A stretch of DNA of 64,000 nucleotides from Glaciecola sp. KUL10 (lineage in GTDB: Bacteria; Pseudomonadota; Gammaproteobacteria; Enterobacterales; Alteromonadaceae). The position numbers and the translations under genes were made by a program. Of the stretch, positions 45,983 through 55,338 are shown piece after piece. The stretch lies in assembly GCF_003203515.1 (NCBI RefSeq), contig NZ_BGNG01000004.1, positions 124,001 through 188,000 of the forward strand, given 5' to 3'. The notes below the pieces were generated by a model. The model worked only from the letters and a program-made list of their open reading frames with translations, did not search any database and had not been told where the DNA came from. The first letter of the stretch is position 1. Every line of letters starts with the position of its first letter.

Positions 45983-47023
45983 ATGACACTTCGCTTGTTC
46001 AGCATTTTTCTAACAATCACTTCTCTTTTTTTATCAAGTGATACCTTCGCTGCTGACGTTATCAAAAAAACCGCCAAGGGCGAAATAAACTGGAGTCAAG
46101 GCACGGTTTCGGCAACCGGATACGGTGTTGCAACGGGAAAAATGCCTGAGGCAAAAAAACGTTTGATGGCGAGACGGGCAGCACAAATAGACGCTTACCG
46201 AAATCTCGCTGAATTGGTAAATGGTGTCAAAGTCACATCTGATACCTTTGTCCGTGACATGGTCGTAGATAATGATAAGGTAAAGACAAGTGTGAATGCG
46301 CTCATCAAAGGCGCAGCTATCACCAGTGATGAATACGAAAATGGAATGGCTATCATTACGGTGACCATGTCCCTCGATGGCCGATTTATTCAATCAATTA
46401 CTCCTGCGTTACCAAAAGAAACCCCTGTGCCATCAGCAAGTACTCAAATTATTAATAAAACCTTGGATTTATTGTCAGACATAGAGTTGGGAGAGATGTT
46501 AAGTGCTCTTTCACCTATCTCGAGTGCACAAGCAGAAGAACAAGGTGCAGAATTAGCAATCACCAGTGCAGAACAGCTTAAAGTGGCTAAAAAGCTTTTA
46601 AAACTGCTGAATGATCAACCTAAAGAAACTGTACTTCAACAGCTTCAACAAACGGTAAGCTCATTTGAAGATACTACTAATTTCACGGGTATTTTAATTG
46701 ACGCCAGAGCGATCAGTGAATTTGAATTAGCTACTATTCCACGCCTGCGCTCTCCTGACGGTAAAATAATTTATCCAGAAGAGCAAAATTTAGTAAGCGG
46801 AAAGATCAGCCAACGTCCAGTGTCATATGATTTACACATAGACGATGCAGTTCAAAATCAGCGCATAGCGGTCAAGCCAATTATTATCGAAGCGCAAGGA
46901 GTGTACCGCTCTCGTTACTCAGATTTGGTCATCGATGAAGACTCAGCGGCACTCTTAACTTCGCAAGCAGCACTATTATCTGCTTTAGAAAAAGGTGCTG
47001 TGATGATAGTAATAGGGAAATAA
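45983..47023 (+). CDS. LPP20-like envelope protein, function unknown
   Basis: A 346-residue exported protein. A signal peptide (FSIFLTITSLFLSSDTFAA) precedes an LPP20-like domain: VSATGYGVATG, RLMARRAAQIDAYRNLAELVNGVKV and later AIITVTMSL. There is no lipobox, so it is soluble in the periplasm or secreted. The C-terminal half (about residues 215–345; TGILIDARAISEFELATIPRLRSPDGK) resembles the second domain often seen in such proteins. The frame opens at GTG 45950, but AAGGA 6 bases upstream marks the ATG at 45983. The TPR gene follows after 4 bases, so they form an operon. Confidence 0.8.
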   Translation: MTLRLFSIFLTITSLFLSSDTFAADVIKKTAKGEINWSQGTVSATGYGVATGKMPEAKKRLMARRAAQIDAYRNLAELVNGVKVTSDTFVRDMVVDNDKVKTSVNALIKGAAITSDEYENGMAIITVTMSLDGRFIQSITPALPKETPVPSASTQIINKTLDLLSDIELGEMLSALSPISSAQAEEQGAELAITSAEQLKVAKKLLKLLNDQPKETVLQQLQQTVSSFEDTTNFTGILIDARAISEFELATIPRLRSPDGKIIYPEEQNLVSGKISQRPVSYDLHIDDAVQNQRIAVKPIIIEAQGVYRSRYSDLVIDEDSAALLTSQAALLSALEKGAVMIVIGK

Positions 47024-47027
47024 CGTG

Positions 47028-47798
47028 ATGCTAGTTGCGTCATTTATATCTAAAACTAGACCGATTTGCGCCCTGTTCGTTTGCTTATTTTTGCTTGCTA
47101 GTTTTGATGGTGTCGCCTCACCTCGTATTGCATTGATAGAGGCCCAGCAGATGATTGATGCAGGCGAAATTGATGAAGCGATTAGTTTTTTAGAAGAGAA
47201 TATTCTCGAGTATCCAAACAATGCGCCTTTGATATTACATTATGGGCTAGCCCTAAAAGAAGCTAATCGTCTTGCCGAAGCCGAAGTTGCTTTTAGAAAA
47301 GTCTTGGCAATTAATGGAACAAATCCGATTGCCAAAAATCAAATAGATATGATTAGGCAGTTTAATAATGCCGCGGTTAGTGAAACAGCACAGCAGTTAG
47401 AAAATATTACGATAGACAAGTTTTTTGATTTGCTCACAATCGCAGCTGCGTTTGCTTTAGGAACGGTATTTTCGACTTATATAAAGCGTATTGAGGATTG
47501 GAATTTTAACCGCAGAAGTAGAAAGCTATTTTTGCAAAACCGTTACGATGATTTTGTTGACATGCTCGAGATCCAGATATCAACAAACAAACTGAAACCA
47601 CTGCGTAACAGCGTAACCTTTATGCTTACTCACAAGTCAGAAAAAGACATCATAAAAGTATTAGACCGCTATGTTAATACTGAGGAAAACTTCAATACTC
47701 TCGTTAGAATGATTGAGCGCTCAAAGGCAAGAGAGACGCAATACCAACCTAATATTGACACTCATGAAATATTAGTCAGTGATAAGCAAAACACTTAG
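47028..47798 (+). CDS. TPR protein with signal and TM helix
   Basis: A 256-residue protein. An N-terminal hydrophobic signal (ALFVCLFLLASFDGVAS) is followed by about three TPR-like repeats (IALIEAQQMIDAGEIDEAISFLEEN, APLILHYGLALKEANRLAEAEVAFRKVL), then a TM segment near residue 145 (FFDLLTIAAAFALGTVFSTYI) and a cytoplasmic basic tail. TPR proteins scaffold complexes. ATG at 47028 (or GTG 47025). It is coupled to the LPP20-like gene, and its 3' end overlaps the convergent 125-residue gene by 27 bases. Confidence 0.78.
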   Translation: MLVASFISKTRPICALFVCLFLLASFDGVASPRIALIEAQQMIDAGEIDEAISFLEENILEYPNNAPLILHYGLALKEANRLAEAEVAFRKVLAINGTNPIAKNQIDMIRQFNNAAVSETAQQLENITIDKFFDLLTIAAAFALGTVFSTYIKRIEDWNFNRRSRKLFLQNRYDDFVDMLEIQISTNKLKPLRNSVTFMLTHKSEKDIIKVLDRYVNTEENFNTLVRMIERSKARETQYQPNIDTHEILVSDKQNT

Positions 47799-48149
47799 TA
47801 GGCTTTCTGCGTTTACTAGGGCAAATCGGCGTTCAAACAATGCGCCAGTCTCATCGAAGAACAAAAGCTCTGCGCTTTCTGCTTTATAGTTTCGTTGGAA
47901 ATCGTCGGTAGCAGGATAACCCATACGGGCTACCAAAAAGTTGACCTCTTCCTCAGTCTGTTCTTTGGCTTTGTTTATTTCAATTGTTTGCTGATTACTC
48001 ACCACTCGATTTAGGTCGTATACAAACACAACTGATTTTTTGCCGTTTCCAAGTTTGCTCAGATCGTCGTCGATTGAATCGGGCAATGACCAAATAAACG
48101 CGGCGATAAAAACGAGAATAAAGCCCAAAATAAGCAGCGTTTTTTTCAT
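47772..48149 (-). CDS. Small anchored protein, function unknown
   Basis: A 125-residue protein with an N-terminal signal or anchor (TLLILGFILVFIAAFIWSL) and a hydrophilic rest without Cys (EINKAKEQTEEEVNFLVARM). No family recognised. It lies 41 bases downstream of the GGDEF-EAL gene on the same strand and may be cotranscribed. Its 3' end overlaps the convergent TPR gene by 27 bases. Confidence 0.68.
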   Translation of the reverse strand: MKKTLLILGFILVFIAAFIWSLPDSIDDDLSKLGNGKKSVVFVYDLNRVVSNQQTIEINKAKEQTEEEVNFLVARMGYPATDDFQRNYKAESAELLFFDETGALFERRFALVNAESLLSVLLITD

Positions 48150-48190
48150 GGTCGGTAACCGTTATTAAATGTTGATACCTTTAACGCAAA

Positions 48191-50704
48191 TTAACTAGTT
48201 TTGGACTCATTGATTAACAATGTTTCAAACGCTGCTTTGTTGAGAGGCTTGCTAAAATAGTAACCTTGGAAATATTTGCACCCATATGAAGTCAGTAAAT
48301 CGACCTGCTCAATAGTTTCCGTTCCTTCTGCTATATTGGTTAAATCCAAAGATTCACTGATGGCAATGATTGCCTTGACCAATTCTCGGTTTCGCTCGTT
48401 GTCCAATCCATCTACAAATGATTTATCTATTTTTAATACATCTAATGGCAGCTCGCTCAAATATGATAATGATGAATAGCCAGTACCAAAGTCATCTAAT
48501 GCAATAGTTATCCCGCTATCACGGACTTTGGTCAATGTATCAATGGCCTTGTTTTTATCAATCAGCAATCCGGATTCAGTCAACTCAAGTTCAATCAAAT
48601 TTGGCGCAATTTCTAATTGTTTTACTTGAGTAATTAATGCGTCGATAAACTCATCATCTTCAAATTGTGAAGCGGTAACATTAATAGAAATAGGCGTGAT
48701 ATTGACATCGTTGTTTATCCATTCACCTAAATCACTTAAAACACGATTCAGCACCCATTGCCCTAGCGCGTGGATGACACCGCTGCCCTCTGCAATAGGA
48801 ATAAATTCAAGTGGTGTTACCGTCCCTCGCTTTTGACTAAACCATCGAAGTAAAGCTTCCGCTCCAATTATATCTCCATTTCTATTCACCTTAGGCTGAT
48901 AATAAACGTCTAGTCCATCTTGTCCGTCTATGGCATTGATTAAGTCAGACTCGATAGCCCTGGCATGCTCCATTTCTGATAACAAAGATGGATTGAAGAA
49001 CGTATATTTATTGCGGCCTTGTTCTTTAGCTTGCATAAGAGCGTGTTCAGCGCAGCCAACAATATCTATGTTTGAATTTAACTGAGAAGGGAACACTACC
49101 GCGCCCATTGAGCATCCAACATTAATTTTGCGGCTACCGACCAAGCAGGTCTGATTAATTATCGCCTTGACAGCGGTCCAGTGTACATGTGCAAGTTGTG
49201 AGATATCCGTTCTGACTTTCGAAATTACCACGGCAAATTCATCGCCGCTGCATCGTGCAATAAAAATACCATCAGCCGCATAACTTCTTAAGCGCTCACC
49301 GATAATCTTGACAACTTTATCGCCAACCTCATAGCCAAATTTGCGATTAATTTCGCCGAAATGGTCGAGGTCAATGAGTAATAATAATGCATGATTTTCT
49401 TCAGCAGTAACTTCGTTTTTGGTTTTATTAATAAACCTGAGTAACTTAATTCGGTTGGGTAACTGTGTCAGGTAATCGATGTACGCCGACGCCCTTAATT
49501 CGGTTTGTAGCATTTCTCTTCTTAATTCGGCACTCAATCTTGTTGCCATGACATCAGTTACTGTTTGTAAAGCCAACTCTGATCTTAATGGGGCCTTAAA
49601 AAGGAGTACTAGCACGCCAATAGCATTCTTATCTAATCCTACTATTGGATATCCGATGTAGGCTTCAATTCCCTCATCCTTGAGCATTACATCCTTTGGG
49701 AAGTCAGAGGCCACGCCTGACCGATGGACACAGGCGTCGAACGACAATACATTTTCACAAGGGCTACCTTCTCGCTCATAAGTAAAGTTGTCTATCTGTT
49801 GGTTATTATAAAATGCGACCCTAGTTTTTATTTTTTGGGGATGGTCTTCATCAATCAGACCGAATAAAACATAATCGGCGTCAGAATATTCAGATAGCAG
49901 GGCAATCGACTCTTGATAAAACTTATCCTGACCCTCTTCATTCGAAATCAATACTAATTTAGAAAAGATAGTGTGAAGAGACTCTTTTTCTAATAGTTGC
50001 TCATAGAGTTTCGTGGATTGTTGTTTAAAGCCACAAATGATTGTACCTAACACAAATAGTGATAGTAAGCTTATGGGTATGCCCCCAATATAAACCCATG
50101 AACTTCGTTGCTGATCTACGAGATAGCCAACGTAGCTTGTAAAAATCTGTAAAGTAATGGTAAGAATGAGGACTATCGCCAAATCGGCTTGACCCCGTTT
50201 ATAAAATCGAACAGCGCATGCTATTAAAAACAAGGTTGCGATTGCGTAACACAGATGAATGAAGGAATAGTAAATACTGCCATCACCAGAGAGTATATAG
50301 GCTGTATCTGAGAACAGAGTTGAGTATTCTATAAGTTGTGCATTTTCTCCATATCTAAGCGACGACGTCGACCACAAATTAAAGAACATTAGAGGAATGG
50401 AGAAGCCCAGCGCTAAAGAAGTTGCCAACTTAGTGTGTTTATAGTCGGTCCATAAACCAAATATAAAGACGTATAAAGGAAACCCTAGAATAATGCATGT
50501 TAGATGAAATTTGCTGATCAGTAAGCTTTCATTGAGATCATCACTAGATAGCAACTCAAAGCAAAACCAGTGAAAAACAAACAGTAAAACATTCAACAAA
50601 GCTAGGGCTGAAAAGTGATGTTTTTGTTTGCTGATGCCAGATAGCAAAATTGATGCAGCACAGATAAGATTGACACACATCAAAATACTATAAAATACGG
50701 CCAT
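48191..50704 (-). CDS. 7TM-GAF-GGDEF-EAL c-di-GMP signalling protein
   Basis: An 837-residue inner-membrane protein. Seven TM helices occupy residues about 1–230, then comes a GAF-like domain (about 250–395), a GGDEF domain (DYLTQLPNRIKLL; LIDLDHFGEIN; loop ARCSGDEFAVV) and an EAL domain (about 575–825). The EAL domain keeps all catalytic positions: GAEALLRW, INVTASQFED, IELELTESGLL, LDDFGTGYSS, LKIDKSFVDG and AEGTET, so it should hydrolyse c-di-GMP. The GGDEF loop reads SGDEF, and no RxxD I-site is visible five residues upstream, so cyclase activity is uncertain; the domain may be regulatory through GTP. Confidence 0.9.
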   Translation of the reverse strand: MAVFYSILMCVNLICAASILLSGISKQKHHFSALALLNVLLFVFHWFCFELLSSDDLNESLLISKFHLTCIILGFPLYVFIFGLWTDYKHTKLATSLALGFSIPLMFFNLWSTSSLRYGENAQLIEYSTLFSDTAYILSGDGSIYYSFIHLCYAIATLFLIACAVRFYKRGQADLAIVLILTITLQIFTSYVGYLVDQQRSSWVYIGGIPISLLSLFVLGTIICGFKQQSTKLYEQLLEKESLHTIFSKLVLISNEEGQDKFYQESIALLSEYSDADYVLFGLIDEDHPQKIKTRVAFYNNQQIDNFTYEREGSPCENVLSFDACVHRSGVASDFPKDVMLKDEGIEAYIGYPIVGLDKNAIGVLVLLFKAPLRSELALQTVTDVMATRLSAELRREMLQTELRASAYIDYLTQLPNRIKLLRFINKTKNEVTAEENHALLLLIDLDHFGEINRKFGYEVGDKVVKIIGERLRSYAADGIFIARCSGDEFAVVISKVRTDISQLAHVHWTAVKAIINQTCLVGSRKINVGCSMGAVVFPSQLNSNIDIVGCAEHALMQAKEQGRNKYTFFNPSLLSEMEHARAIESDLINAIDGQDGLDVYYQPKVNRNGDIIGAEALLRWFSQKRGTVTPLEFIPIAEGSGVIHALGQWVLNRVLSDLGEWINNDVNITPISINVTASQFEDDEFIDALITQVKQLEIAPNLIELELTESGLLIDKNKAIDTLTKVRDSGITIALDDFGTGYSSLSYLSELPLDVLKIDKSFVDGLDNERNRELVKAIIAISESLDLTNIAEGTETIEQVDLLTSYGCKYFQGYYFSKPLNKAAFETLLINESKTS

Positions 50705-50931
50705 TTCGAACCCCGTTTATACAGTTCACTAACGAGATTAACTCATATACTTCTATTTTACTAAGGTTTTCCACATTCCACTATTAGCCTAGTGTCTTAA
50801 GTTAAAAATAAGATATTTTGCTATCTGGGGTTTAGCATTGATTACGCGAACAAAGGATAATTAATACTAAGCAGATTGGAACTTAAAGCTCTTCCGTAGC
50901 GTATACATAAAAAAACTTATCAAGTAGAAGA

Positions 50932-51825
50932 ATGAATAAAAAAACGCAGGATGTCCAAATTCCACAGCAGGCTTTTGACTGGTATGACGAATATGCTCAT
51001 GGTGATATTAATCGCCGCACCTTTATGTCTCGCATGGCATCATTATCAGTTGCTGGATTAACCCTATCAGCAGTATCTTCTGCCCTTTTGCCAAACTATG
51101 CAAAAGCTGAGCAGGTCAGCTTTAACGACCCAGATATCAAAGCTACATATGAGGAATTTGATTCCCCTGACGGGCACGGAAAAGGACAAGGGTACTTAGT
51201 TTTACCGCGCAACATAGAAAGTAAAGCACCTGTTGTGCTGGTCGTTCATGAGAATCGAGGGTTGAACCCATACATTAAAGATGTAGCAAGACGATTGGCA
51301 AAAAAAGGTTTTATTGCATTTGCCCCCGATGCTTTGTATCCCTTGGGTGGTTATCCAGGAAATGACGATGAAGGCAGAACAATGCAACGAAGCTTAGAAC
51401 GAAACAAGATCGAACAAGATTTTATGGCCGCGGCTTTGTGGTTAAAATCTCACAGCCTATCGTCGGGAAAGATCGGCGTGGTTGGTTTTTGTTTTGGTGG
51501 GTATATTAGTAATTTATTAGCAGCCTCAATGCCCGATACCATCAATGCTGCAGTTCCGTATTATGGCACACCCGCAAATGAAGCGCTTCAAGCTAAAGTA
51601 CGCGGACCTTTGATGATTCATTTTGCTGAGCAAGATAAGCGGGTAAATGCGAGTTGGCCTGCATATGAAGCTGTGTTGAAAGCCAATAATGCCGAATATA
51701 TAACGCACGTGTATAAAGGCGCGCAGCACGGATTTCATAATGATTCCACCAGTCGCTATAGCCCAGAAGATGCTGAACTTTCATGGACCAGAACACTCGA
51801 CTTCTTCAATAAGCATCTAGTATAG
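50932..51825 (+). CDS. Dienelactone hydrolase family protein with Tat-type signal
   Basis: A 297-residue alpha/beta hydrolase of the dienelactone hydrolase/YghX type. A long N-terminal extension carries a twin-arginine motif (INRRTFMSR) and a hydrophobic stretch to about residue 58 (SVAGLTLSAVSSALLPNYAKA), so export in folded form by Tat is likely. The catalytic triad is visible: Cys in GVVGFCFGGY, Asp in HFAEQDKRVN and His in GAQHGFHND; the Glu in HENRGLNPY is the residue that activates the Cys in the family. The substrate is unknown. Confidence 0.88.
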   Translation: MNKKTQDVQIPQQAFDWYDEYAHGDINRRTFMSRMASLSVAGLTLSAVSSALLPNYAKAEQVSFNDPDIKATYEEFDSPDGHGKGQGYLVLPRNIESKAPVVLVVHENRGLNPYIKDVARRLAKKGFIAFAPDALYPLGGYPGNDDEGRTMQRSLERNKIEQDFMAAALWLKSHSLSSGKIGVVGFCFGGYISNLLAASMPDTINAAVPYYGTPANEALQAKVRGPLMIHFAEQDKRVNASWPAYEAVLKANNAEYITHVYKGAQHGFHNDSTSRYSPEDAELSWTRTLDFFNKHLV

Positions 51826-51875
51826 CTTTAAGTTAGGTCAAGCAATCTTAGAGACAGCTTACTGATTACTCAACT

Positions 51876-52151
51876 TCAAGTGAGTAATTGGTAGGCAAGT
51901 GCGAACACGATTAATTGTATAAACATGATTACCCAAAAATAAATCCCTCCGACCAGTATTTTAATGCCCGTTGTTTGAATGTTTTGCTTGCGCTTGACGC
52001 AGTAGAATCCACCAATAGCTGACACTAAAGTCATTAGCAAAAGATAAATATGCCAACTGTCTTTAATGTCTCCAAAAGCAGCATTTGATGATGCACTAAA
52101 GCCTAGCATTAATGCAAAAAGCAAAGTTTGTTTAAGTTTTATGGTTAGCAT
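51876..52151 (-). CDS. Small membrane protein, function unknown
   Basis: A 91-residue protein with a signal-like N-terminus (LKQTLLFALMLGFSASSNAA) and two further TM segments (WHIYLLLMTLVSAIGGFYCV; ILVGGIYFWVIMFIQLIVFALAY). The frame opens at 52175, but the ATG at 52151 fits a signal peptide best. Not recognised. Convergent with the dienelactone hydrolase; an ATTACTCA/TGAGTAAT inverted repeat (51865–51888) lies at its end. Confidence 0.6.
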   Translation of the reverse strand: MLTIKLKQTLLFALMLGFSASSNAAFGDIKDSWHIYLLLMTLVSAIGGFYCVKRKQNIQTTGIKILVGGIYFWVIMFIQLIVFALAYQLLT

Positions 52152-52345
52152 TATATGTCTGTTTATTATTATCAAACCTTTGTATATCCTTAAGCAAACA
52201 ATAGTTCAATTGCTTTTGGGCATATTTTGTCAATAATACTAGTATTTGCTAAAAATCGGATTGAGCATTATCAGCGCTTGTATTCGCGGGACTATCTCGC
52301 TGAATCCTTTTCTCTATTTCAAGGCAAAGCCATTTTTATCACTTT

Positions 52346-53455
52346 ATGAATAGTTTTTTGGATAATTTCCGCATGAATTTAAAAAGCCCCACAAGCGGAT
52401 TGCTCGGCATCGCATTGATATTGACTACCCGCCTTTTGGGTGCACAAGAGCTAAATCTGCAAGTGTTAAACGATAGTAGCTATGTAATTAAAGGAGGGCT
52501 TAACGAGCACACGTTCAATAACCGTAGTTTTGGATTGCTTGGTTTATCATATCAACTAAGCATTAACACTTCGGTGTATGGCGATCTACAATTTAATCGT
52601 GGTAGAGATGGCAGTGAAGCTATCGGTGACTTACAAACCTATTCTAATATCGATGCTGATAATTTTTCTGCAATTGGCGAATTGTGGATACAACACGAGC
52701 TACCCGCCCATGGATTAAGATTCAAATTAGGTCAAGTCGATGCAAATAATGAATTTGCGTATGTTGATCATGCTGTCGAGTTTATAAATTCTTCGATGGG
52801 GTTTAGTCCAACAGTTACTTATCTACCCACTTTTCCTGAGCCTCGATTATCACTCAATGCATTTTGGCACTCAGATACTATCGGGAGCTTTGGGTTTGGC
52901 GCGTATACCAACGAAGATAGAAGCTTTGAAATTCCTTTTGTTATTAGCCAATGGAAAAAACAATGGCCCGATCTTGAAGTAAGCCTCGGATACTGGTCAC
53001 AGAAAGACGCATCAAAGTTCAATGATCCAAACGACAACACCGCGCAAAGTCTTGCTGAAAAAGGAACAGCTAAAGGCCTATACGCAACGCTTTCGGGTAA
53101 TATCGAGCAAAGCTTTTTTACTTCAGACACAACAGGTTGGTTTATACAGCTTGGTAGCAGTGATCAGTCTTACTCTGAAATTACTAAACACATCGGTGCA
53201 GGATTAATGCTTTATGGCCTGGGTAAAGCTAATAATGACCTAGCAGGTGTTGGTCTGACTTATATCGAGACGAGCCCGCGATTAAGCTTTGAATATGCAG
53301 ATAGCGAAACGGCGATTGAAGTATTCTATAAACGACAGCTAAGCGATAAATTTTCGTTGAAACCAGATTTACAAATAGTCCTTAATCCTGCCTCAGAGCC
53401 AAACATCGAAGATGCAATAGTCTTTACGCTCAGAGCTGAATTTGCTTTTGAATAA
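52346..53455 (+). CDS. OprB-like carbohydrate-selective porin
   Basis: A 369-residue outer membrane protein of the OprB type: an N-terminal signal (LLGIALILTTRLLGAQ), repeated strand pairs (YGDLQFNRGRDGS; LWIQHELPAHGLRFKLGQVD), the FEINSSMGFSP-like segment and the family's ending KPDLQIVLNPASEP…TLRAEFAFE. OprB porins take up sugars. Whether it serves copper export next door is doubtful; it may just be a neighbour of the cus genes. It lies 21 bases upstream of the CopL-like gene. Confidence 0.78.
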   Translation: MNSFLDNFRMNLKSPTSGLLGIALILTTRLLGAQELNLQVLNDSSYVIKGGLNEHTFNNRSFGLLGLSYQLSINTSVYGDLQFNRGRDGSEAIGDLQTYSNIDADNFSAIGELWIQHELPAHGLRFKLGQVDANNEFAYVDHAVEFINSSMGFSPTVTYLPTFPEPRLSLNAFWHSDTIGSFGFGAYTNEDRSFEIPFVISQWKKQWPDLEVSLGYWSQKDASKFNDPNDNTAQSLAEKGTAKGLYATLSGNIEQSFFTSDTTGWFIQLGSSDQSYSEITKHIGAGLMLYGLGKANNDLAGVGLTYIETSPRLSFEYADSETAIEVFYKRQLSDKFSLKPDLQIVLNPASEPNIEDAIVFTLRAEFAFE

Positions 53456-53476
53456 CGATGGAATATACTTAACCGC

Positions 53477-53854
53477 ATGAAATACCAAGACTCGCTTAAA
53501 ACGCTGATGCTTATTTTTTGCTTGTTGTTCGCGCAACTCGGGCAGGCGTTCGCGTTTTCGTCGTTTGAGTCTAACAATCAGCACTGTGATATGCAGATGC
53601 AAGCAAACTCGGATAGTATGGAAAAGAACGACAGCAGCGCTACAATGGATTGCTGTGAGGACCAAGTTACTAACTGCTGTGGGATGTCTGATTGTCAGTG
53701 TAGCCAACTTACAACAAGCATTGCTGATATCTTACAAGCTGAACTGTTAGCTTTTGGCTCATTGAATAACCAACACATCGAGTTAGCTGCGCATCATGTT
53801 GCCAAGCGATACCCATCATTACCCAAACGCCCTCCAATTTTCATCTACTCATAA
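53477..53854 (+). CDS. Cys/Met-rich CopL-like metal-binding protein
   Basis: A 125-residue exported protein. After a signal peptide (LIFCLLFAQLGQAFA) comes a Cys/Met/His-rich segment (HCDMQMQANSDSM, MDCCEDQVTNCCGMSDCQC) that should bind Cu(I) or similar ions, and a basic Pro-rich end (KRPPIFIYS). This matches the CopL/DUF2946-type proteins found before Cus or Cop operons. Probably the first gene of the cus operon, with cusC starting 41 bases later. Confidence 0.8.
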   Translation: MKYQDSLKTLMLIFCLLFAQLGQAFAFSSFESNNQHCDMQMQANSDSMEKNDSSATMDCCEDQVTNCCGMSDCQCSQLTTSIADILQAELLAFGSLNNQHIELAAHHVAKRYPSLPKRPPIFIYS

Positions 53855-53895
53855 ATAGCGATTCTGTCGCGATGATTGGCTGTTCATAAGCCAAT

Positions 53896-55338
53896 GTGAA
53901 TACCTTAAAGGCTTTAACATTTAAGGTGTCGTTTTTTGCTAGTCCCATGAGTAATGTTATGAACATTTTTTGCTGTTGTATGCGTTCTGCCCTTTTTTCC
54001 GAGCGCACAAAATGCTTCTTGTTATTATCAACTTTGGTACCTTTTTATGTCCAAAGTGAAAATCAGCCGCCGGTTTTAAGCCTCGAAAAAGCCATTACGC
54101 TCGCCCAAGAGAACGATCCTTGGCTTCATAAAAGTCATTTGCTTGAAGAGAAGTCACTGGTTTTGAGCCAAAGTGCAGATCAACTTGAAGATCCTGTTTT
54201 AAACGCAGGCATGCTCAACTTACCTAGTAATGGTTTTGACTTTGCGCAAGAGCCGATGACGCAATTAAAAATAGGCATTACACAGATGCTTCCGCGTGGT
54301 AATACCTTGAAGCTCGCTAAGCAAAAACTTGAGCTAACAGCGAGTCAACAACACTACATGCGCTTAGAGCGGAAGTTAAACCTTGTACTAAAAACGACTC
54401 AGCTATGGTTGGACGCCTATGAAAAGCAGGCAAGTCTAAGATTAATTGATGAAGCTCGTCCTTTGTTTGAGAAGCTTAATGATATTGTGAATGCTAGCTA
54501 TAGTTCATTAAGTGGTGGAGCCGATCAACAAGCGATTGTCGGTGCAGAACTTGCCTTAATGAGGCTACAAGATCGCGCCGACACTTTAAACGCTCAGCAA
54601 GCAATGTCTCTTGCTAAGTTACAAGAGTTTCTGGCAATGCAAGGAGCAGAACAAGGTTCAAAACTATCATTCAAAGAAGCACAATATACCTTGCCAGCAA
54701 AGCTATCTTCTTTACATGACGCAAGTCACCACCAAGCTCAGCTCAATCTTGCAAGTAACTTATCTGAAAGACTAATCGAAGTGTTGAGCGAACATCCAAG
54801 GCTACAGATATTTGATCAATATATCGCTGTCAGCCAAGTTGACGAAGATATCGCCAAGCAGGGTTACAAGCCTCAATGGGGAGTCAACGCCAGTTACGCC
54901 TATCGTGATGATGCGCCTAATGGTGATAGTCGAGCAGATTTTTTGTCAGTGGGTGTGCAAATGAGTTTGCCGTTGTTTTCCTCTCAAAAACAAGAAGATC
55001 AGGTATCGGCAAGTGTGCTCAACACCGAATCCATACGCACTGATAAACGCCTGCAACTTCGAGCACTATTGACTGGGCTTCAAGCCGCACATAAGGACTA
55101 CGCGGGTATTCAAAAGCGCAAAACTAACTTTGATAAGCGCATCATCCCTCATTTGTCTTTGCAATCTGAGCTAGCACTCAATGCCTACACCAATGACCAA
55201 GGCAATTTTTATTCTGTAGTGACGAGCAAAATAGAAGAGCTTGATACAAAAATCGAAAGAATAAAAATTGAAGTCGCTGAACAAAACGCCTTAGCCCAAA
55301 TCAACTACTACCTTGCTGGAGAATCTTATGAGCAGTAA
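53896..55338 (+). CDS. cusC: CusC/TolC-family outer membrane efflux protein
   Basis: A 480-residue outer membrane factor of the TolC family: conserved LEKAITLAQENDPWL, a long coiled helical hairpin (LKIGITQMLPRGNTLKLAKQKLEL; KLVASAEL-like helices), and a second repeat (SVGVQMSLPLFSSQKQEDQV). It pairs with CusB and CusA to export Cu(I)/Ag(I) across the cell envelope. Start uncertain: the frame opens at GTG 53896; ATGs at 53947 and 53980 give shorter N-termini, the latter with a normal signal peptide. Its 3' end overlaps cusB by 11 bases. Confidence 0.88.
   Translation: MNTLKALTFKVSFFASPMSNVMNIFCCCMRSALFSERTKCFLLLSTLVPFYVQSENQPPVLSLEKAITLAQENDPWLHKSHLLEEKSLVLSQSADQLEDPVLNAGMLNLPSNGFDFAQEPMTQLKIGITQMLPRGNTLKLAKQKLELTASQQHYMRLERKLNLVLKTTQLWLDAYEKQASLRLIDEARPLFEKLNDIVNASYSSLSGGADQQAIVGAELALMRLQDRADTLNAQQAMSLAKLQEFLAMQGAEQGSKLSFKEAQYTLPAKLSSLHDASHHQAQLNLASNLSERLIEVLSEHPRLQIFDQYIAVSQVDEDIAKQGYKPQWGVNASYAYRDDAPNGDSRADFLSVGVQMSLPLFSSQKQEDQVSASVLNTESIRTDKRLQLRALLTGLQAAHKDYAGIQKRKTNFDKRIIPHLSLQSELALNAYTNDQGNFYSVVTSKIEELDTKIERIKIEVAEQNALAQINYYLAGESYEQ

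Noticed and set aside
52346-53455. OprB-like porin as a copper protein
   Set aside because: Its sequence fits sugar porins; only its position next to the cus genes suggests copper.
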